Shown here in pieces: positions 8,626-18,930 of a DNA stretch of 64,000 bases. This DNA is from Marinomonas piezotolerans (GTDB lineage: Bacteria; Pseudomonadota; Gammaproteobacteria; Pseudomonadales; Marinomonadaceae). Below the pieces are notes generated by a model, which was given only the letters and a program-made list of their open reading frames with translations, searched no databases and was not told the DNA's origin. The position numbers and the translations under genes were made by a program. Numbering within the stretch: the first letter of the stretch is position 1; each line of letters begins with the position of its first letter. The DNA is taken from NCBI RefSeq assembly GCF_003362755.1, contig NZ_QKRA01000008.1, positions 62,001 through 126,000 of the forward strand, read 5' to 3'.

Positions 8626-9225
8626 TTACTCATTACGCCCGATCATTACTGTCGGAGCAATGGCTGACCATTGCTCCGACCAAGTCTGTAAAGGCTTCGT
8701 TTTAAATTCTGTTCTTACGTACTGTCGAATCTTCCCTTCTAACAGTGCTAACAAGTAATTGGCACAAGGCGAAGTACCCATAACAGGGCGTAGCGACTGT
8801 TTCAGGTCAGCTTCTCGAATAACTTGGCGAAGCTGAGTTTCAATACGATCAAACAATTGCGCAATACGTACCCTCAGGCGTTCCGTCTCTCCCGCTAGAG
8901 CATCGGCAGTTAGCAGACGGCACATGCCTGGGTTTTGCTCTGCAAAGCCTAGGGTTAGCGTCAAAATCATTTCCAAGCGAACAATGACATCCGATTCATC
9001 TTGAACTATTCGATGAATGCGAGAGAACAAGGTTTCTTCAATAAACTCGATCAGTCCCTCAAACATCTTCGCTTTACTAGGAAAATGGCGATACAGAGCA
9101 GCTTCTGATACACCCACTTCCTTTGCCAATGCAGCGGTCGTGATACGAGCTCCTGGGCTGCTTTCCAGCATGGCTGCTAACGCTTGCAAAATTTCCGTAC
9201 GTCGATCGCTTTTTTTGGTAGTCAT
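8626..9225 (-). CDS. slmA: Nucleoid occlusion factor SlmA (TetR family)
   Basis: A 199-residue TetR-fold DNA-binding protein. The helix-turn-helix lies at about residues 28-50 ([24 protein letters not shown]). The C-terminal part ([32 protein letters not shown]) matches SlmA rather than a ligand-sensing TetR repressor. SlmA bound to DNA blocks FtsZ ring assembly over the chromosome. It sits beside pyrE, the same place as in E. coli (formerly ttk). It is downstream of argB on the same strand, 42 nt apart, so it may be co-transcribed with argB. Confidence 0.94.
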   Translation of the reverse strand: MTTKKSDRRTEILQALAAMLESSPGARITTAALAKEVGVSEAALYRHFPSKAKMFEGLIEFIEETLFSRIHRIVQDESDVIVRLEMILTLTLGFAEQNPGMCRLLTADALAGETERLRVRIAQLFDRIETQLRQVIREADLKQSLRPVMGTSPCANYLLALLEGKIRQYVRTEFKTKPLQTWSEQWSAIAPTVMIGRNE

Positions 9226-9267
9226 ATTGTTACCGCCTATCGCCTTTAGATGTTATCTGCATCCGAC

Positions 9268-10448
<1,181 letters not shown>

Positions 10449-10481
10449 GCGGAATAGATGAATATATTTCAACTATTCCGC
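10449..10481 (-). terminator. Hairpin after dut, probable terminator
   Basis: GCGGAATAG and CTATTCCGC form a perfect nine-pair stem with a 15-nt loop, beginning 7 nt after the dut stop on the minus strand. The following bases are only moderately U-rich (TCTTCTTG), so termination may be partial. Confidence 0.55.
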
Positions 10482-10488
10482 ATTGCTG

Positions 10489-10947
10489 CTAGTTAGTGCC
10501 CGTAGAGCCGAAGCCACCCGTTCCACGTTGTGTTGCTGCGAATTCTTCGACGATATTGAACTCGGCTTGCACAACAGGCAGAAGAACCAATTGTGCGACG
10601 CGTTCGCCTGGTTCAACGGTGAACGAAGTCTGCCCGCGGTTCCAGCATGACACCATCAATTCCCCTTGGTAATCCGAATCAATCAGCCCAACTAAGTTGC
10701 CAAGCACGATTCCATGCTTGTGTCCTAAACCAGAGCGCGGCAAGATCGTCGCAGCAAGGCTGGGATCTTCGATATATATAGAGAGGCCAGTTGGAAGTAA
10801 GGTGGTCTGACCTGGCTCTAATATGATGGCCTCATCTAAGCAAGCGCGAAGGTCTAAGCCTGCAGAGCCCTCGGTGGCATAGGTCGGTAAAGGGATCTCA
10901 TTGCCTATTTTAGAGTTTAAGATTTTTAACTGAATTGGATGCTTCAT
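10489..10947 (-). CDS. dut: dUTP diphosphatase
   Basis: Hydrolyses dUTP to dUMP, keeping uracil out of DNA and feeding thymidylate synthesis. The 152-residue trimeric type shows the ordered motifs: GSAGLDLRA (1), [10 protein letters not shown] (2), [13 protein letters not shown] with the catalytic Asp (3), RVAQLVL (4) and the C-terminal [10 protein letters not shown] that closes over the nucleotide (5). I placed the start at 10947 because MKHPIQ begins the family homology; the longer frame runs into coaBC. It follows coaBC by only 7 nt, so it belongs to a coaBC-dut operon as in other gammaproteobacteria. Confidence 0.97.
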   Translation of the reverse strand: MKHPIQLKILNSKIGNEIPLPTYATEGSAGLDLRACLDEAIILEPGQTTLLPTGLSIYIEDPSLAATILPRSGLGHKHGIVLGNLVGLIDSDYQGELMVSCWNRGQTSFTVEPGERVAQLVLLPVVQAEFNIVEEFAATQRGTGGFGSTGTN

Positions 10948-10954
10948 ATCAGGC

Positions 10955-12172
10955 TCATTTCTGTGTGTGTTGATAGTCGAAAATAATCTGAACCAGTGCT
11001 TTGGCCAGTTCGGTTTTGGCGTCTTTTGGCGGCGTCCACTGTTGATCTTTTGACAGCACAGTGACTTGGTTCTGGTCGTTATTAAAGCCAATGTCTTGGC
11101 GCGAGACATCATTCGCAATAATAAGATCGAGTCCCTTACGCTCAAGTTTGCCTTTGGCATACTGCAAAACATTATTAGTTTCAGCAGCAAAGCCAACCAT
11201 GCATTGTGCGGATTTCTCCGACGCGAGAGTCGCAATGATATCTGGATTCTTTACCAGCGTGAGAGTCATTTCATTGCTGTCATCGGTCTTTTTCATTTTT
11301 TGATCTGAAATGTCTTTCATCCGGAAGTCGGCAACGGCGGCGGCGCCAATAAATACATCGGCACCGTTTGCCATCGCTGCGCGGCAGGCGTAGAGCATTT
11401 CTTGTGCGCTTTGAATGCGAACCAGCTTCACATCATGGGGGGGGGGTATTTGTGTCGGGCCGCTGACGAGCGTTACTTTAGCACCTTTAGAGGCCGCTGC
11501 GCTGGCCAGTGCGTAGCCCATTTTCCCAGAGCTATGATTGCTAATGAAGCGTACTGGATCAATGGCTTCCATGGTTGGTCCAGCGGTAATCACCCAATGC
11601 TGACCTGCAAGCTCTGTTGATTGCGCTGAAAGCGCTACGTCAACAGCGGTAAAAATATCCTCAGGCTCTTCCATGCGACCAAAGCCTACATCGCCGCAGG
11701 CTTGCGCTCCCGAAGTAGGCCCGATCATCAGAACACCTCGATCGATTAAGGTCTGTACATTGGCTTGGGTTGCTGGGTGTTTCCACATGGCTTGGTTCAT
11801 CGCTGGTGCGAGCATTACTGGCGCTTCTGTAGCAAGGCAAAGAGTGCTGAGTAAATCATTGGCCATGCCTTGAGCATAACGAGCCATAAAGTCAGCCGAT
11901 GCGGGGGCAATGAGAATCGTATCGGCCCACTTTGCAAGCTCTATGTGCCCCATGCCTTGCTCTGCTTCGCTGTCTAGCAAAGTGGTGCGAACCGGATGTC
12001 CAGAAACCGCTTGCAGCGTCATCTCGGTGACGAAAGCTTTGGCACCGTCCGTGAGAACCACTTGTACCTCTGCGCCTGCTTTGGTGAGTAAGCGGATCAG
12101 CTCGATGGTTTTATAGGCTGCAATGCCACCTGTGATTCCCACCAAAATATGTTTCTTTATGAGACTAGACAT
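10955..12172 (-). CDS. coaBC: Bifunctional phosphopantothenoylcysteine decarboxylase / synthetase
   Basis: Two steps of coenzyme A synthesis in one 405-residue chain. The N-terminal CoaC flavoprotein half shows [14 protein letters not shown], the catalytic His in [10 protein letters not shown], the [14 protein letters not shown] flavin motif, APAMNQAMW and the conserved Cys in [10 protein letters not shown]. The C-terminal CoaB half shows [21 protein letters not shown] and AAAVADFR. I chose the ATG at 12172 (MSSLIKK), which places the flavin-binding strand at the usual distance; a longer frame exists to 12247. A run of ten C on the coding strand (11437-11446) encodes three prolines in the CoaB half and keeps the frame intact. 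First gene of an operon with dut, divergent from radC. Confidence 0.97.
   Translation of the reverse strand: MSSLIKKHILVGITGGIAAYKTIELIRLLTKAGAEVQVVLTDGAKAFVTEMTLQAVSGHPVRTTLLDSEAEQGMGHIELAKWADTILIAPASADFMARYAQGMANDLLSTLCLATEAPVMLAPAMNQAMWKHPATQANVQTLIDRGVLMIGPTSGAQACGDVGFGRMEEPEDIFTAVDVALSAQSTELAGQHWVITAGPTMEAIDPVRFISNHSSGKMGYALASAAASKGAKVTLVSGPTQIPPPHDVKLVRIQSAQEMLYACRAAMANGADVFIGAAAVADFRMKDISDQKMKKTDDSNEMTLTLVKNPDIIATLASEKSAQCMVGFAAETNNVLQYAKGKLERKGLDLIIANDVSRQDIGFNNDQNQVTVLSKDQQWTPPKDAKTELAKALVQIIFDYQHTQK
11437..11446. repeat. Ten-G homopolymer inside coaBC
   Basis: Ten consecutive G on the plus strand (C on the coding strand) read as Ile-Pro-Pro-Pro-His. The frame is correct on both sides. 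Tracts of this length are prone to slippage during replication and also to sequencing error. Confidence 0.95.
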
Positions 12173-12281
12173 AAAACGCTTCTTGTAACAAAGTGAAGGA
12201 CAGATCAATGCCTGAGGGCTCATCAGGAAGAGAGCTCGGCGGATCATTTAATTTGCCAAAGATTACCACATGGAGGTGCGT

Positions 12282-12956
12282 ATGAGTATCAAACACTGGC
12301 CCGCTAGCGAGCGACCGCGAGAGAAGTTGATTGAGCAAGGTGCGCAAGCGCTGAGTGATGCAGAATTGCTAGCGATTTTTCTTCGCACGGGGACACAGGG
12401 CATGAGCGCTGTTGAGCTGGCGCGTACCGCGCTGCAACATTTTGGCGGTTTAAGAGCCATGCTATCCGCTTCGAGAGAAGAGTTTTGCCAAGGCTTTGGC
12501 TTAGGCGATGCAAAATATACCCAGTTGCAGGCGGTGTTAGAAATGTCCAAGCGACATTTACAAGAGCAACTGACGCGCGATACCGTGTTTAGCAGTGCTG
12601 AGGCTGTACGTACCTATCTATCGACGCAACTAAGACACTCACAGCGGGAAATCTTCGCCGTTTTATTTCTCGATTCCCAACATCGCTTAATTCGTTACCA
12701 AGAGCTCTTTATGGGTACCATTGACAGCGCAGCGGTCTATCCAAGAGAGGTCGTTAAAGCGGCGCTGACACATAATGCTGCGGCGGTAATCCTCGCCCAC
12801 AATCATCCTTCGGGTGTCTCTGAACCCAGCCAAGCGGATATAAGTATCACTGAGCGTATTCGAAAAGCGTTGGACTTAATCGACGTGCGCTTGTTGGATC
12901 ATTTCATAGTGGGTGATGCTCGGCCCTTGTCCTTGGCAGAACGGGGGCATTTATAG
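12282..12956 (+). CDS. radC: RadC family JAB/MPN-domain protein
   Basis: A 224-residue protein, the normal RadC length. The N-terminal helix-hairpin-helix region (to ~residue 100) is followed by a JAB1/MPN metalloprotease-like domain with [14 protein letters not shown], the zinc-binding signature. The historical role in DNA repair is doubtful and the biochemical function is unsettled. I chose the ATG at 12282, placed 5 nt after GGAGG; an ATG at 12270 overlaps that ribosome site. It lies between coaBC and rpmB as in E. coli and ends in an intrinsic terminator. Confidence 0.95.
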   Translation: MSIKHWPASERPREKLIEQGAQALSDAELLAIFLRTGTQGMSAVELARTALQHFGGLRAMLSASREEFCQGFGLGDAKYTQLQAVLEMSKRHLQEQLTRDTVFSSAEAVRTYLSTQLRHSQREIFAVLFLDSQHRLIRYQELFMGTIDSAAVYPREVVKAALTHNAAAVILAHNHPSGVSEPSQADISITERIRKALDLIDVRLLDHFIVGDARPLSLAERGHL

Positions 12957-13020
12957 TGGAGCTCTAGTGACATAATTGAGCTACTTTGAATTGGCCTACT
13001 ACGCTCTTTGATCGTGTTTT

Positions 13021-13053
13021 AGAACGTCCTAAATCCTGTTTTAGGACGTTTTT
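13021..13053 (+). terminator. Intrinsic terminator after radC
   Basis: AACGTCCTAAA and TTTAGGACGTT form an 11-pair stem followed by a T tract, 65 nt after the radC stop. Confidence 0.85.
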
Positions 13054-13112
13054 CATAGGATGGCATCCCACAATTAGGCCTGACTTAATTGAATAGAGGT
13101 GGCGAGCTGATC

Positions 13113-14189
13113 ATGAAATCCTATGGTGTTTTCTTATTTTTTATCGGAATTATGGGGCTGTTGGCGAATCCACTTTATGCCGAAGAAAAAGAGGCAATGC
13201 TGGCTGGCGTGCAAACACTGCAAGTATTTTCTCCAATGCGTAAACAGCTGCTAACGGTAGATGTTTGGTATCCAGCAAGGCAAGGTGGTGTCGCAACGGA
13301 AGTGGGTGCTAATAAGGTGTTTGAAGGTGCGCCGGCTTTGCGTGATGCACCAATGGTAAACGGTCGTTTTCCGTTGATTGTTTTATCCCATGGTTCGGGT
13401 TCGACGGTGCATGGCATGGCATGGCTTGCATCGGCATTGGCACGAGCTGGGTATATTGTCGCAGGCCCGAATCATCCAAGGACGACTTCTGGGGACTCAA
13501 CACCAGAAGATACGCCAAAAATATGGCAGCGCACAAATGATCTGTCCACGCTTATCAGCTTTCTAACGAGTCAGGATGTTTGGCGAGAGCGAGTGGATGC
13601 TAGCCGTATCGGTGCGTTAGGTTTCTCTTTGGGAGGCGCTGCGGTGATGGAAATCGCTGGGGCTAGGGCAAATTTAGCGGACTATGTTAGTTATTGTGAC
13701 CGCTATCCAGATATGGCGGACTGTTATTGGTTTGCCTCAGGTGTGGCTTATATTGATCAACAAAAAGTCAATGTACCTGCTTTTGATCTACGCGATGTCG
13801 ATCAGGCTCTATTTGAGCAGTCCAATCGCGATGCAAGAATCAAGATGGCGATACTAGTAGACCCCAGCGTGGCGCAAGCTTTTGATAGTCATAGCTTAAA
13901 ACAGATCCATATTCCTTTGTCGTTCATTAATCTTGGGGAGCCCACAACAGTGCCTGTATCGGTTAGAACCGATGCACTCGTAGCGCTTGTCCCTAAAAGT
14001 TCTCTGACCTACATAAATGACGCCGTACATTTCAGCTTTCTTCCCGAATGTAGGGAAGGGGCCGTAGCGTTTTTAAAAGAGGTTGAAGAAACAGACACAT
14101 TGTGTGATGACGGTCGTCAACGCAGCCGATTTGATATTCACCAAGAGTTGGTGCAAAAAATCAAAGCAGAGTTGGCTAACACGCTTTGA
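13113..14189 (+). CDS. Exported alpha/beta hydrolase (dienelactone / PAF-acetylhydrolase-like)
   Basis: A secreted or periplasmic hydrolase of 358 residues. The N-terminus has a basic start and a hydrophobic stretch ending in NPLYAEEKE, a plausible signal peptidase I site. The fold markers are PLIVLSHGSGS (oxyanion loop after strand 3) and the nucleophile elbow GFSLGGAA. NDAVHFSFLP near the C-terminus could supply the catalytic His. Several cysteines may form disulfides in the periplasm. I chose the ATG at 13113; an upstream TTG at 13089 would place charged residues ahead of the signal. Substrate unknown. The gene is inserted between radC and rpmB, adjacent genes in E. coli. Confidence 0.82.
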   Translation: MKSYGVFLFFIGIMGLLANPLYAEEKEAMLAGVQTLQVFSPMRKQLLTVDVWYPARQGGVATEVGANKVFEGAPALRDAPMVNGRFPLIVLSHGSGSTVHGMAWLASALARAGYIVAGPNHPRTTSGDSTPEDTPKIWQRTNDLSTLISFLTSQDVWRERVDASRIGALGFSLGGAAVMEIAGARANLADYVSYCDRYPDMADCYWFASGVAYIDQQKVNVPAFDLRDVDQALFEQSNRDARIKMAILVDPSVAQAFDSHSLKQIHIPLSFINLGEPTTVPVSVRTDALVALVPKSSLTYINDAVHFSFLPECREGAVAFLKEVEETDTLCDDGRQRSRFDIHQELVQKIKAELANTL

Positions 14190-14531
14190 CAGACAGATTA
14201 GGATAAAGGCAGTTCTACTCCAACTTTATACATTACTTGAAATGCACGTCATGACTCGCATGTTTATTGGGATGTTACTTGCGCTAGGCATTGTGAACCC
14301 ATCGTTCAGAAAGCTGGAGGCCCGTCCTAGCGCTGGCGGAAACTGATCAATTTTTTAACAAAATCGTTGCTGTTATAAGAGGGATGTGGGAGAATTCGCG
14401 CCGCTATATCCTCGGTACGGGATTTTGTGGCCCCAGTGTCTTCTTCACTGAAGAAGTTCCCGCGTGACCCACGCTCCGCCTGAGGAAGTATCAACTTCCA
14501 ATAATTTTCGGATAGCATAAGGTAATTAATT
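14190..14531 (+). other. Upstream region of rpmB
   Basis: About 340 bases that must hold the rpmB-rpmG promoter and 5' leader. A 35-codon frame (ATG at 14241) has no recognisable product and no clear ribosome site. I saw no leader structure I could name; a short repeat TTCTTC-ACT-GAAGAA near 14440-14455 could form a small hairpin in the transcript. Confidence 0.4.
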
Positions 14532-14768
14532 ATGTCTCGCGTCTGTCAAGTTACTGGGAAGCGTCCTGTTACAGGTAACAACGTTTCTCACTCAAAGCGT
14601 CACACAAAGCGTCGCTTCCTTCCTAACCTTCATTGGCACCGTTTTTGGGTCGAAGGTGAAAACCGCTACGTACGTCTACGTGTATCTTCTAAAGGCATGC
14701 GTATTATCGATAAAAAAGGCATCGATTCAGTTTTGACTGAAATGCGTGCTCGTGGCGAAAAAGTATAA
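14532..14768 (+). CDS. rpmB: Ribosomal protein L28 (bL28)
   Basis: A 78-residue basic protein, the E. coli length, beginning [20 protein letters not shown], the bL28 signature. It is a large-subunit protein important for 70S assembly. The N-terminal CxxxG motif lacks the full set of zinc cysteines, so this is the C-minus type. It is 12 nt upstream of rpmG in the conserved two-gene operon. Confidence 0.98.
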   Translation: MSRVCQVTGKRPVTGNNVSHSKRHTKRRFLPNLHWHRFWVEGENRYVRLRVSSKGMRIIDKKGIDSVLTEMRARGEKV

Positions 14769-14780
14769 GGAATCTGAATC

Positions 14781-14951
14781 ATGGCTTCTAAAGGCGCTCG
14801 CGATCTAATTCGCATGGTATCTTCTGCAGGTACTGGTCACTTCTACACGACTGACAAGAACAAACGCAACACTCCAGATAAATTGGAGATGAAAAAGTAC
14901 GATCCTGTTGTTCGTAAGCACGTGATGTACAAAGAAGCGAAAATCAAATAA
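14781..14951 (+). CDS. rpmG: Ribosomal protein L33 (bL33)
   Basis: Translating from the ATG at 14781 gives 56 residues beginning [15 protein letters not shown] and ending YKEAKIK. The core [20 protein letters not shown] is the bL33 family signature. The protein lacks the CxxC pairs of zinc-binding paralogues. It is preceded by AAGGAAT at 14767-14773 and lies directly after rpmB, with an intrinsic terminator 23 nt downstream. It is short enough to be missed by a 60-codon cutoff. Confidence 0.98.
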   Translation: MASKGARDLIRMVSSAGTGHFYTTDKNKRNTPDKLEMKKYDPVVRKHVMYKEAKIK

Positions 14952-14973
14952 TTTTCGCCTCCTTGTAATCGAG

Positions 14974-14999
14974 AAAGCCGGCCTAGTGTCGGCTTTTTT
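14974..14999 (+). terminator. Intrinsic terminator after rpmG
   Basis: AAGCCG and CGGCTT flank a short loop and are followed by six T, closing the rpmB-rpmG operon. Confidence 0.85.
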
Positions 15000-15118
15000 G
15001 TGTCTAAAAGTAACGGTATATGAGTGTAATCTGTAAGCTTCTAGCTCAAAAGTTAACAAAATGTTTAAAAAGTAGGCTAAGTTATGATCTCCTCTAATGT
15101 GTTTGTAGGGATTTAGCT

Positions 15119-16756
15119 ATGCCAACTTTTCATCAGTTTTTAAAAATTCTAGGCTTATCATCGGTCGTTTTTTTGACAGCTTGTGGTGGGGAATCTGACA
15201 GCTCAGACTCAGGCAGTGATTCTTCTTCTGGTGGTGGTTCTTCTACCGTATCGGGCGGTTTCGCATCATCAGATGTTTCAGGAAAAACATTCTTTGCTAT
15301 AGCCTCCGACAAGTCGGTTATGACCTTTGACTACGACACGAGTAAGATGTCTGGTGGTCCGGGATATGTGACCAGTGGGTCTTATGATTATTACAGCTCA
15401 AGCTGGACGCTCGATAATGGCTATCTTGTATTAGCGGACGATGACACTAAGTATAAGCTTGAGAGCAGTGAGACGGATTATTTAAGCGTTTGTGAAAGTG
15501 ATGCGGATAGTACACCAAGCTGCAGTTCGTCAGAGCTTACTCGCTGGTACACAGATAAAGCAAAAGCAAAAACTTATGCAACATCGGACAGTGCTGGTAC
15601 GGCTATTGACTTTAGTACCATTACGGATAGCAAACTTAAAAGCCATCTCCAAGGTTTAGAGTATGATAACCTTGAGCAGGTTCAGATTATCTATGCGAAC
15701 GACATGGAAATCGCTTCCATGGCAGGCCTAAATCAGTTTACAAACCTTCGTAAGATCTATATGGCAGGCAATGCACTGACAGATATTTCTCCGATCCAAA
15801 CGCTAACGTCGCTAGATGCGTTACGCATCCCCGGTCAACAAGACAGCAATGGGGACTTAAACCTTAGTAGTTACGCACCGATTACGAGTTTGACTAGCTT
15901 GCGCCAGTTAGAGTTGACTCAATTTGGGTCAACGACTCCTACAAAATTCGAGCTGGATACATACATCTCTAATCACACAAATAAAAGTTCTATTCGTTAC
16001 TTGATTTTACGAGGTTTAGAGCTCGACCAAGATGATATCAACGCCATTGATGGAATGAATAGCTTGCAACGCTTGGCGATTGAGGAGACAGGGGCTACGT
16101 TAAACTTTGATACACTAGCTAGCAGTAACTCTTTGTCTAATGTGCGACGTTTAGAGCTCGGGTTTAACGAAAAAGACTCGGAGAATTCAACGTTTACTTT
16201 TAACACCTTCAACACGGCTGACGATATTGATTTTAGCAAGTTACAGCGTTTGTCGCTTTCTAATACAAACTTAACTGATAGCGATCTTCTAGCGATTGGT
16301 AATGCGATTGGTAACAGCGCGAACCTTAAACGCTTGGACATTCGATACATACACAGTAGTGCAACGGATACAGATTTCGGTGAATCATTCAAGGCGCCAA
16401 ACCTTGAGTATTTGAAATTGCGTGTGTCGGGTGCCGACTATGACCTAGACGTTCCCACAAGTGGAGGCGCTTTTACACCATCTAAACTCAAACAGCTTTA
16501 CTTAGAGGATGGTGATATCAATGGGTTTACGACCAGCCACTATACAAATCTAGAGCGCTTACGTGCCCGAGAATCCATTTTCTCTGACTTCACAGATATG
16601 GCAGGGCTGGCAACCAGTTTGAATGCGCTGACAAAATTAACTCAATTGCGTGTCAAAGGGGCTAAGGTTGGTAGTGCATCAGGAACCGCCATTACTTGTA
16701 GTGCACTAACAAACGCTGGCTTCAGTAAAACTAATGTTTGTAATGATACAGATTGA
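15119..16756 (+). CDS. Leucine-rich-repeat lipoprotein
   Basis: A 545-residue predicted lipoprotein. The lipobox LTAC puts the lipidated Cys at residue 22, and the +2 Gly favours outer-membrane sorting. A low-complexity Ser/Gly/Asp tether follows to about residue 45. Residues ~60-130 form a small separate region. From ~180 onward there are irregular leucine-rich repeats (FTNLRKIYMAGNALTDISPI, LTSLRQLELTQ, LKRLDIRYI, LEYLKLRVSG, LERLRARES). Four cysteines occur in pairs outside the repeats and may be bridged. LRR domains normally bind protein partners, so a surface recognition or adhesion role is plausible but inferred. It is a lone insertion between rpmG and mutM, with its own terminator. Confidence 0.85.
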   Translation: MPTFHQFLKILGLSSVVFLTACGGESDSSDSGSDSSSGGGSSTVSGGFASSDVSGKTFFAIASDKSVMTFDYDTSKMSGGPGYVTSGSYDYYSSSWTLDNGYLVLADDDTKYKLESSETDYLSVCESDADSTPSCSSSELTRWYTDKAKAKTYATSDSAGTAIDFSTITDSKLKSHLQGLEYDNLEQVQIIYANDMEIASMAGLNQFTNLRKIYMAGNALTDISPIQTLTSLDALRIPGQQDSNGDLNLSSYAPITSLTSLRQLELTQFGSTTPTKFELDTYISNHTNKSSIRYLILRGLELDQDDINAIDGMNSLQRLAIEETGATLNFDTLASSNSLSNVRRLELGFNEKDSENSTFTFNTFNTADDIDFSKLQRLSLSNTNLTDSDLLAIGNAIGNSANLKRLDIRYIHSSATDTDFGESFKAPNLEYLKLRVSGADYDLDVPTSGGAFTPSKLKQLYLEDGDINGFTTSHYTNLERLRARESIFSDFTDMAGLATSLNALTKLTQLRVKGAKVGSASGTAITCSALTNAGFSKTNVCNDTD

Positions 16757-16844
16757 TAAATATGAATAGTCTAGATGAACAGCACCGCTAGTTTAGGCTG
16801 ACTGCTGAAAAACACTGGGCATTCACAAATAGCTGTAGTAGAAA

Positions 16845-16872
16845 TAGGCGACTTGATGTCGCCTATTTTTTT
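16845..16872 (+). terminator. Intrinsic terminator between the LRR lipoprotein and mutM
   Basis: TAGGCGAC-TTGAT-GTCGCCTA is a perfect eight-pair stem followed by seven or more T. It ends directly against the mutM ribosome site (AAGGA at 16873-16877), so it also lies in the 5' region of mutM. Confidence 0.85.
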
Positions 16873-16884
16873 AAGGAATCCACT

Positions 16885-17703
16885 TTGCCAGAACTACCCG
16901 AAGTCGAAACCACTAAGAACGGCATTGCGCCGCATATTCTGAATAAAACCATTTCTGCCATTGAGATTCGTCAGCCTCAATTACGTTGGCCGATCCCTGC
17001 CGAAGTGTCTGAAAAACTGCCTCACCAAATCGTGCGTTCAGTGACGCGTCGAGGCAAGTATATTGGGGTACACACAGACGCTGGCACTTTGATTATTCAC
17101 CTAGGCATGTCAGGTCGTTTGTATTTCGTTGCACCGAATATCCCCCCGCTATTTCATGATCATGTAGATATCCATTTTGGTGCGGATGAGCCGATTCTGC
17201 GTTATACCGATCCACGTCGTTTCGGTGCCATGATGTGGCAGGAAGGAGAGTGGACAGGTCATCCACTTCTCAATCATCTAGGGCCAGAGCCACTGACAGA
17301 TGCTTTTAACGTGGAGTATTTGCATAGCAAGGCGAAAGGCCGAAAGCAGGCGATCAAACAATTTATTATGGACAGTAAAATCGTTGTTGGCGTCGGTAAT
17401 ATCTATGCAAATGAAGCTTTGTTTATGGCGGGGATTCGCCCGACTCGAGCGGCGGGCAATATCAGTAAAGCCCGATTAGCAGCCTTTGTTGAAGCGATAA
17501 AGGAGGTGCTAGAGGCGGCCATCGCCCAAGGCGGGACGACGCTAAAAGATTTCATCGGAGGCGATGGAAAGCCGGGTTATTTTAAACAAGAGTTGAAAGT
17601 CTACGGGCGTGCAGATCAGCCTTGTCGGGTCTGTGATTCGGTCTTAATTGAGATTCGCCAAGGGCAACGCAGTACGGTTTACTGTGCAAAATGTCAAAAG
17701 TAA
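16885..17703 (+). CDS. mutM: Formamidopyrimidine-DNA glycosylase
   Basis: Removes 8-oxoguanine and formamidopyrimidines from DNA and nicks the AP site. After initiator processing the catalytic Pro-Glu is in the N-terminal PELPEVETT. Further motifs are GRRGKYIG-like RRGKYIGVH, HLGMSGRL, YTDPRRFG, VGVGNIYANEALF, and a C-terminal zinc finger with CRVC and CAKC pairs. At 272 residues the length is normal. The start must be the TTG at 16885, because the catalytic N-terminus has to follow the initiator directly; AAGGA lies 7 nt upstream. Its neighbours rpmB and rpmG are the enteric order, with one lipoprotein gene inserted. Confidence 0.97.
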   Translation: MPELPEVETTKNGIAPHILNKTISAIEIRQPQLRWPIPAEVSEKLPHQIVRSVTRRGKYIGVHTDAGTLIIHLGMSGRLYFVAPNIPPLFHDHVDIHFGADEPILRYTDPRRFGAMMWQEGEWTGHPLLNHLGPEPLTDAFNVEYLHSKAKGRKQAIKQFIMDSKIVVGVGNIYANEALFMAGIRPTRAAGNISKARLAAFVEAIKEVLEAAIAQGGTTLKDFIGGDGKPGYFKQELKVYGRADQPCRVCDSVLIEIRQGQRSTVYCAKCQK

Positions 17704-17925
17704 AGGTTGGGCATGTTTATTGCTGAACATCGTTAAATGAAGCGAAATAGTAATTATCGGTCTACATTTATCAGAACAACTACGCACGATAGCTAAATAA
17801 GCCAAAATAATAGTGTAATTGTGCACGCTAGGATTGCGCTCAATCATTAATCAGTTTATTTTTGACCAATTAGCCAGCTTTTTGTTTCAAGCAGGTTACC
17901 CAGACAAAATTTAAGAGGAAAAAGA

Positions 17926-18921
17926 ATGAAAGGTATCTTTCTTGCGTCAGCTACCGCTCTAGCAATTGCATCCGTGTCTGCCCAAGCAGCGGACATCAAA
18001 CCAGCCGTGGTGTATGACCAAGCTGGTAAGTTTGATAAATCCTTTAACGAAGGTGTGTACAACGGTATCACTCGTTTTACAAAAGATACTGGCATTCAAG
18101 TCCGTGAATCAGAGCCAAAAAATGAAGCTCAGGTCGAGCAAAACCTTCGTCGCTTAGCTCAGCGCGGTTACACGCCAATTGTTGCTGTCGGTTTTAACAT
18201 GGCGTCCGCTGTGTCTAAAGTGGCAAAAGATTTTCCAGACATCCAGTTCAGTATTATCGATGGCGTCATCGATCAACCAAACGTTCAGTCAATTGTTTTT
18301 AAAGAGCACCAAGGGTCGTTCCTTGTCGGTGTTTTAGCCGCGATGAATTCTAAAACTGATACGGTGGGGTTTGTTGGTGGGATGGACATTCCTTTGATTC
18401 GTAAATTTGGCTGTGGTTATGAGCAAGGTGTTAAGTACGTAACGCCTAACGCAACCGTCATCCAAAATATGACAGGTTCAACGGGCGCCGCGTTTAACGA
18501 TCCAACCAAAGGTTCAGAATTAGCAAAAAGTCAGTTCTCCAAAGGAGCTGATGTCGTGTTTGCTGCCGCAGGTGGTACGGGTATCGGTGTTTATCAAGCA
18601 GCGAAAGACGAAGGTAAACTGGCGATTGGTGTGGATTCGAACCAAAACCATATCCAGCCTGGCACGATGCTAACATCAATGGTTAAGCGTGTTGATCGCG
18701 CTGCTTACAAAGCATTTGAAGACGCGCAAGCGGGCGATTGGGAGCCAGGTCTAGAAGTGTTGGGTCTTTCTGAAGGTGGTGTAGATTGGGCTTTAGATGA
18801 TTACAACAAAGGTTTAATCACTGCTGATATGAAGGCGAAAATGGAAGCAGTGAAAGCAAGTATTGTGAATGGTGACATTAAAGTTCATGACTACATGTCA
18901 GACAGTACTTGTAACTATTAA
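17926..18921 (+). CDS. BMP-family substrate-binding protein of a nucleoside ABC transporter
   Basis: A periplasmic binding protein of the basic-membrane-protein (Med/PnrA) family, 331 residues. The signal peptide ends near VSAQAAD. Typical BMP features are the early VVYDQAGKFDKSFNEGVYNG, FSIIDGVIDQPNVQS, VGFVGGMDIPLIRKFGCGYEQG and DVVFAAAGGTGIGVYQAAK. Members bind purine or pyrimidine nucleosides. The ATPase, two permeases and cytidine deaminase follow in the same direction, which supports nucleoside uptake. An intrinsic terminator between this gene and the ATPase would let the binding protein be made in excess. Confidence 0.92.
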   Translation: MKGIFLASATALAIASVSAQAADIKPAVVYDQAGKFDKSFNEGVYNGITRFTKDTGIQVRESEPKNEAQVEQNLRRLAQRGYTPIVAVGFNMASAVSKVAKDFPDIQFSIIDGVIDQPNVQSIVFKEHQGSFLVGVLAAMNSKTDTVGFVGGMDIPLIRKFGCGYEQGVKYVTPNATVIQNMTGSTGAAFNDPTKGSELAKSQFSKGADVVFAAAGGTGIGVYQAAKDEGKLAIGVDSNQNHIQPGTMLTSMVKRVDRAAYKAFEDAQAGDWEPGLEVLGLSEGGVDWALDDYNKGLITADMKAKMEAVKASIVNGDIKVHDYMSDSTCNY

Positions 18922-18930
18922 TGGTTAGTA

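Noticed and set aside
8602..8640. Terminator between pyrE and slmA
   Set aside because: An imperfect inverted repeat covers the pyrE stop, but it has a bulge and no T tract, so I could not support it as a feature.
13378..13566. Small frames overlapping the hydrolase gene, and similar frames inside other genes
   Set aside because: They lie antisense or out of frame within genes with strong homology and have no ribosome sites.
14241..14346. Short frame between the hydrolase and rpmB
   Set aside because: No clear ribosome site, no family resemblance, and it lies where the rpmB promoter and leader are expected.
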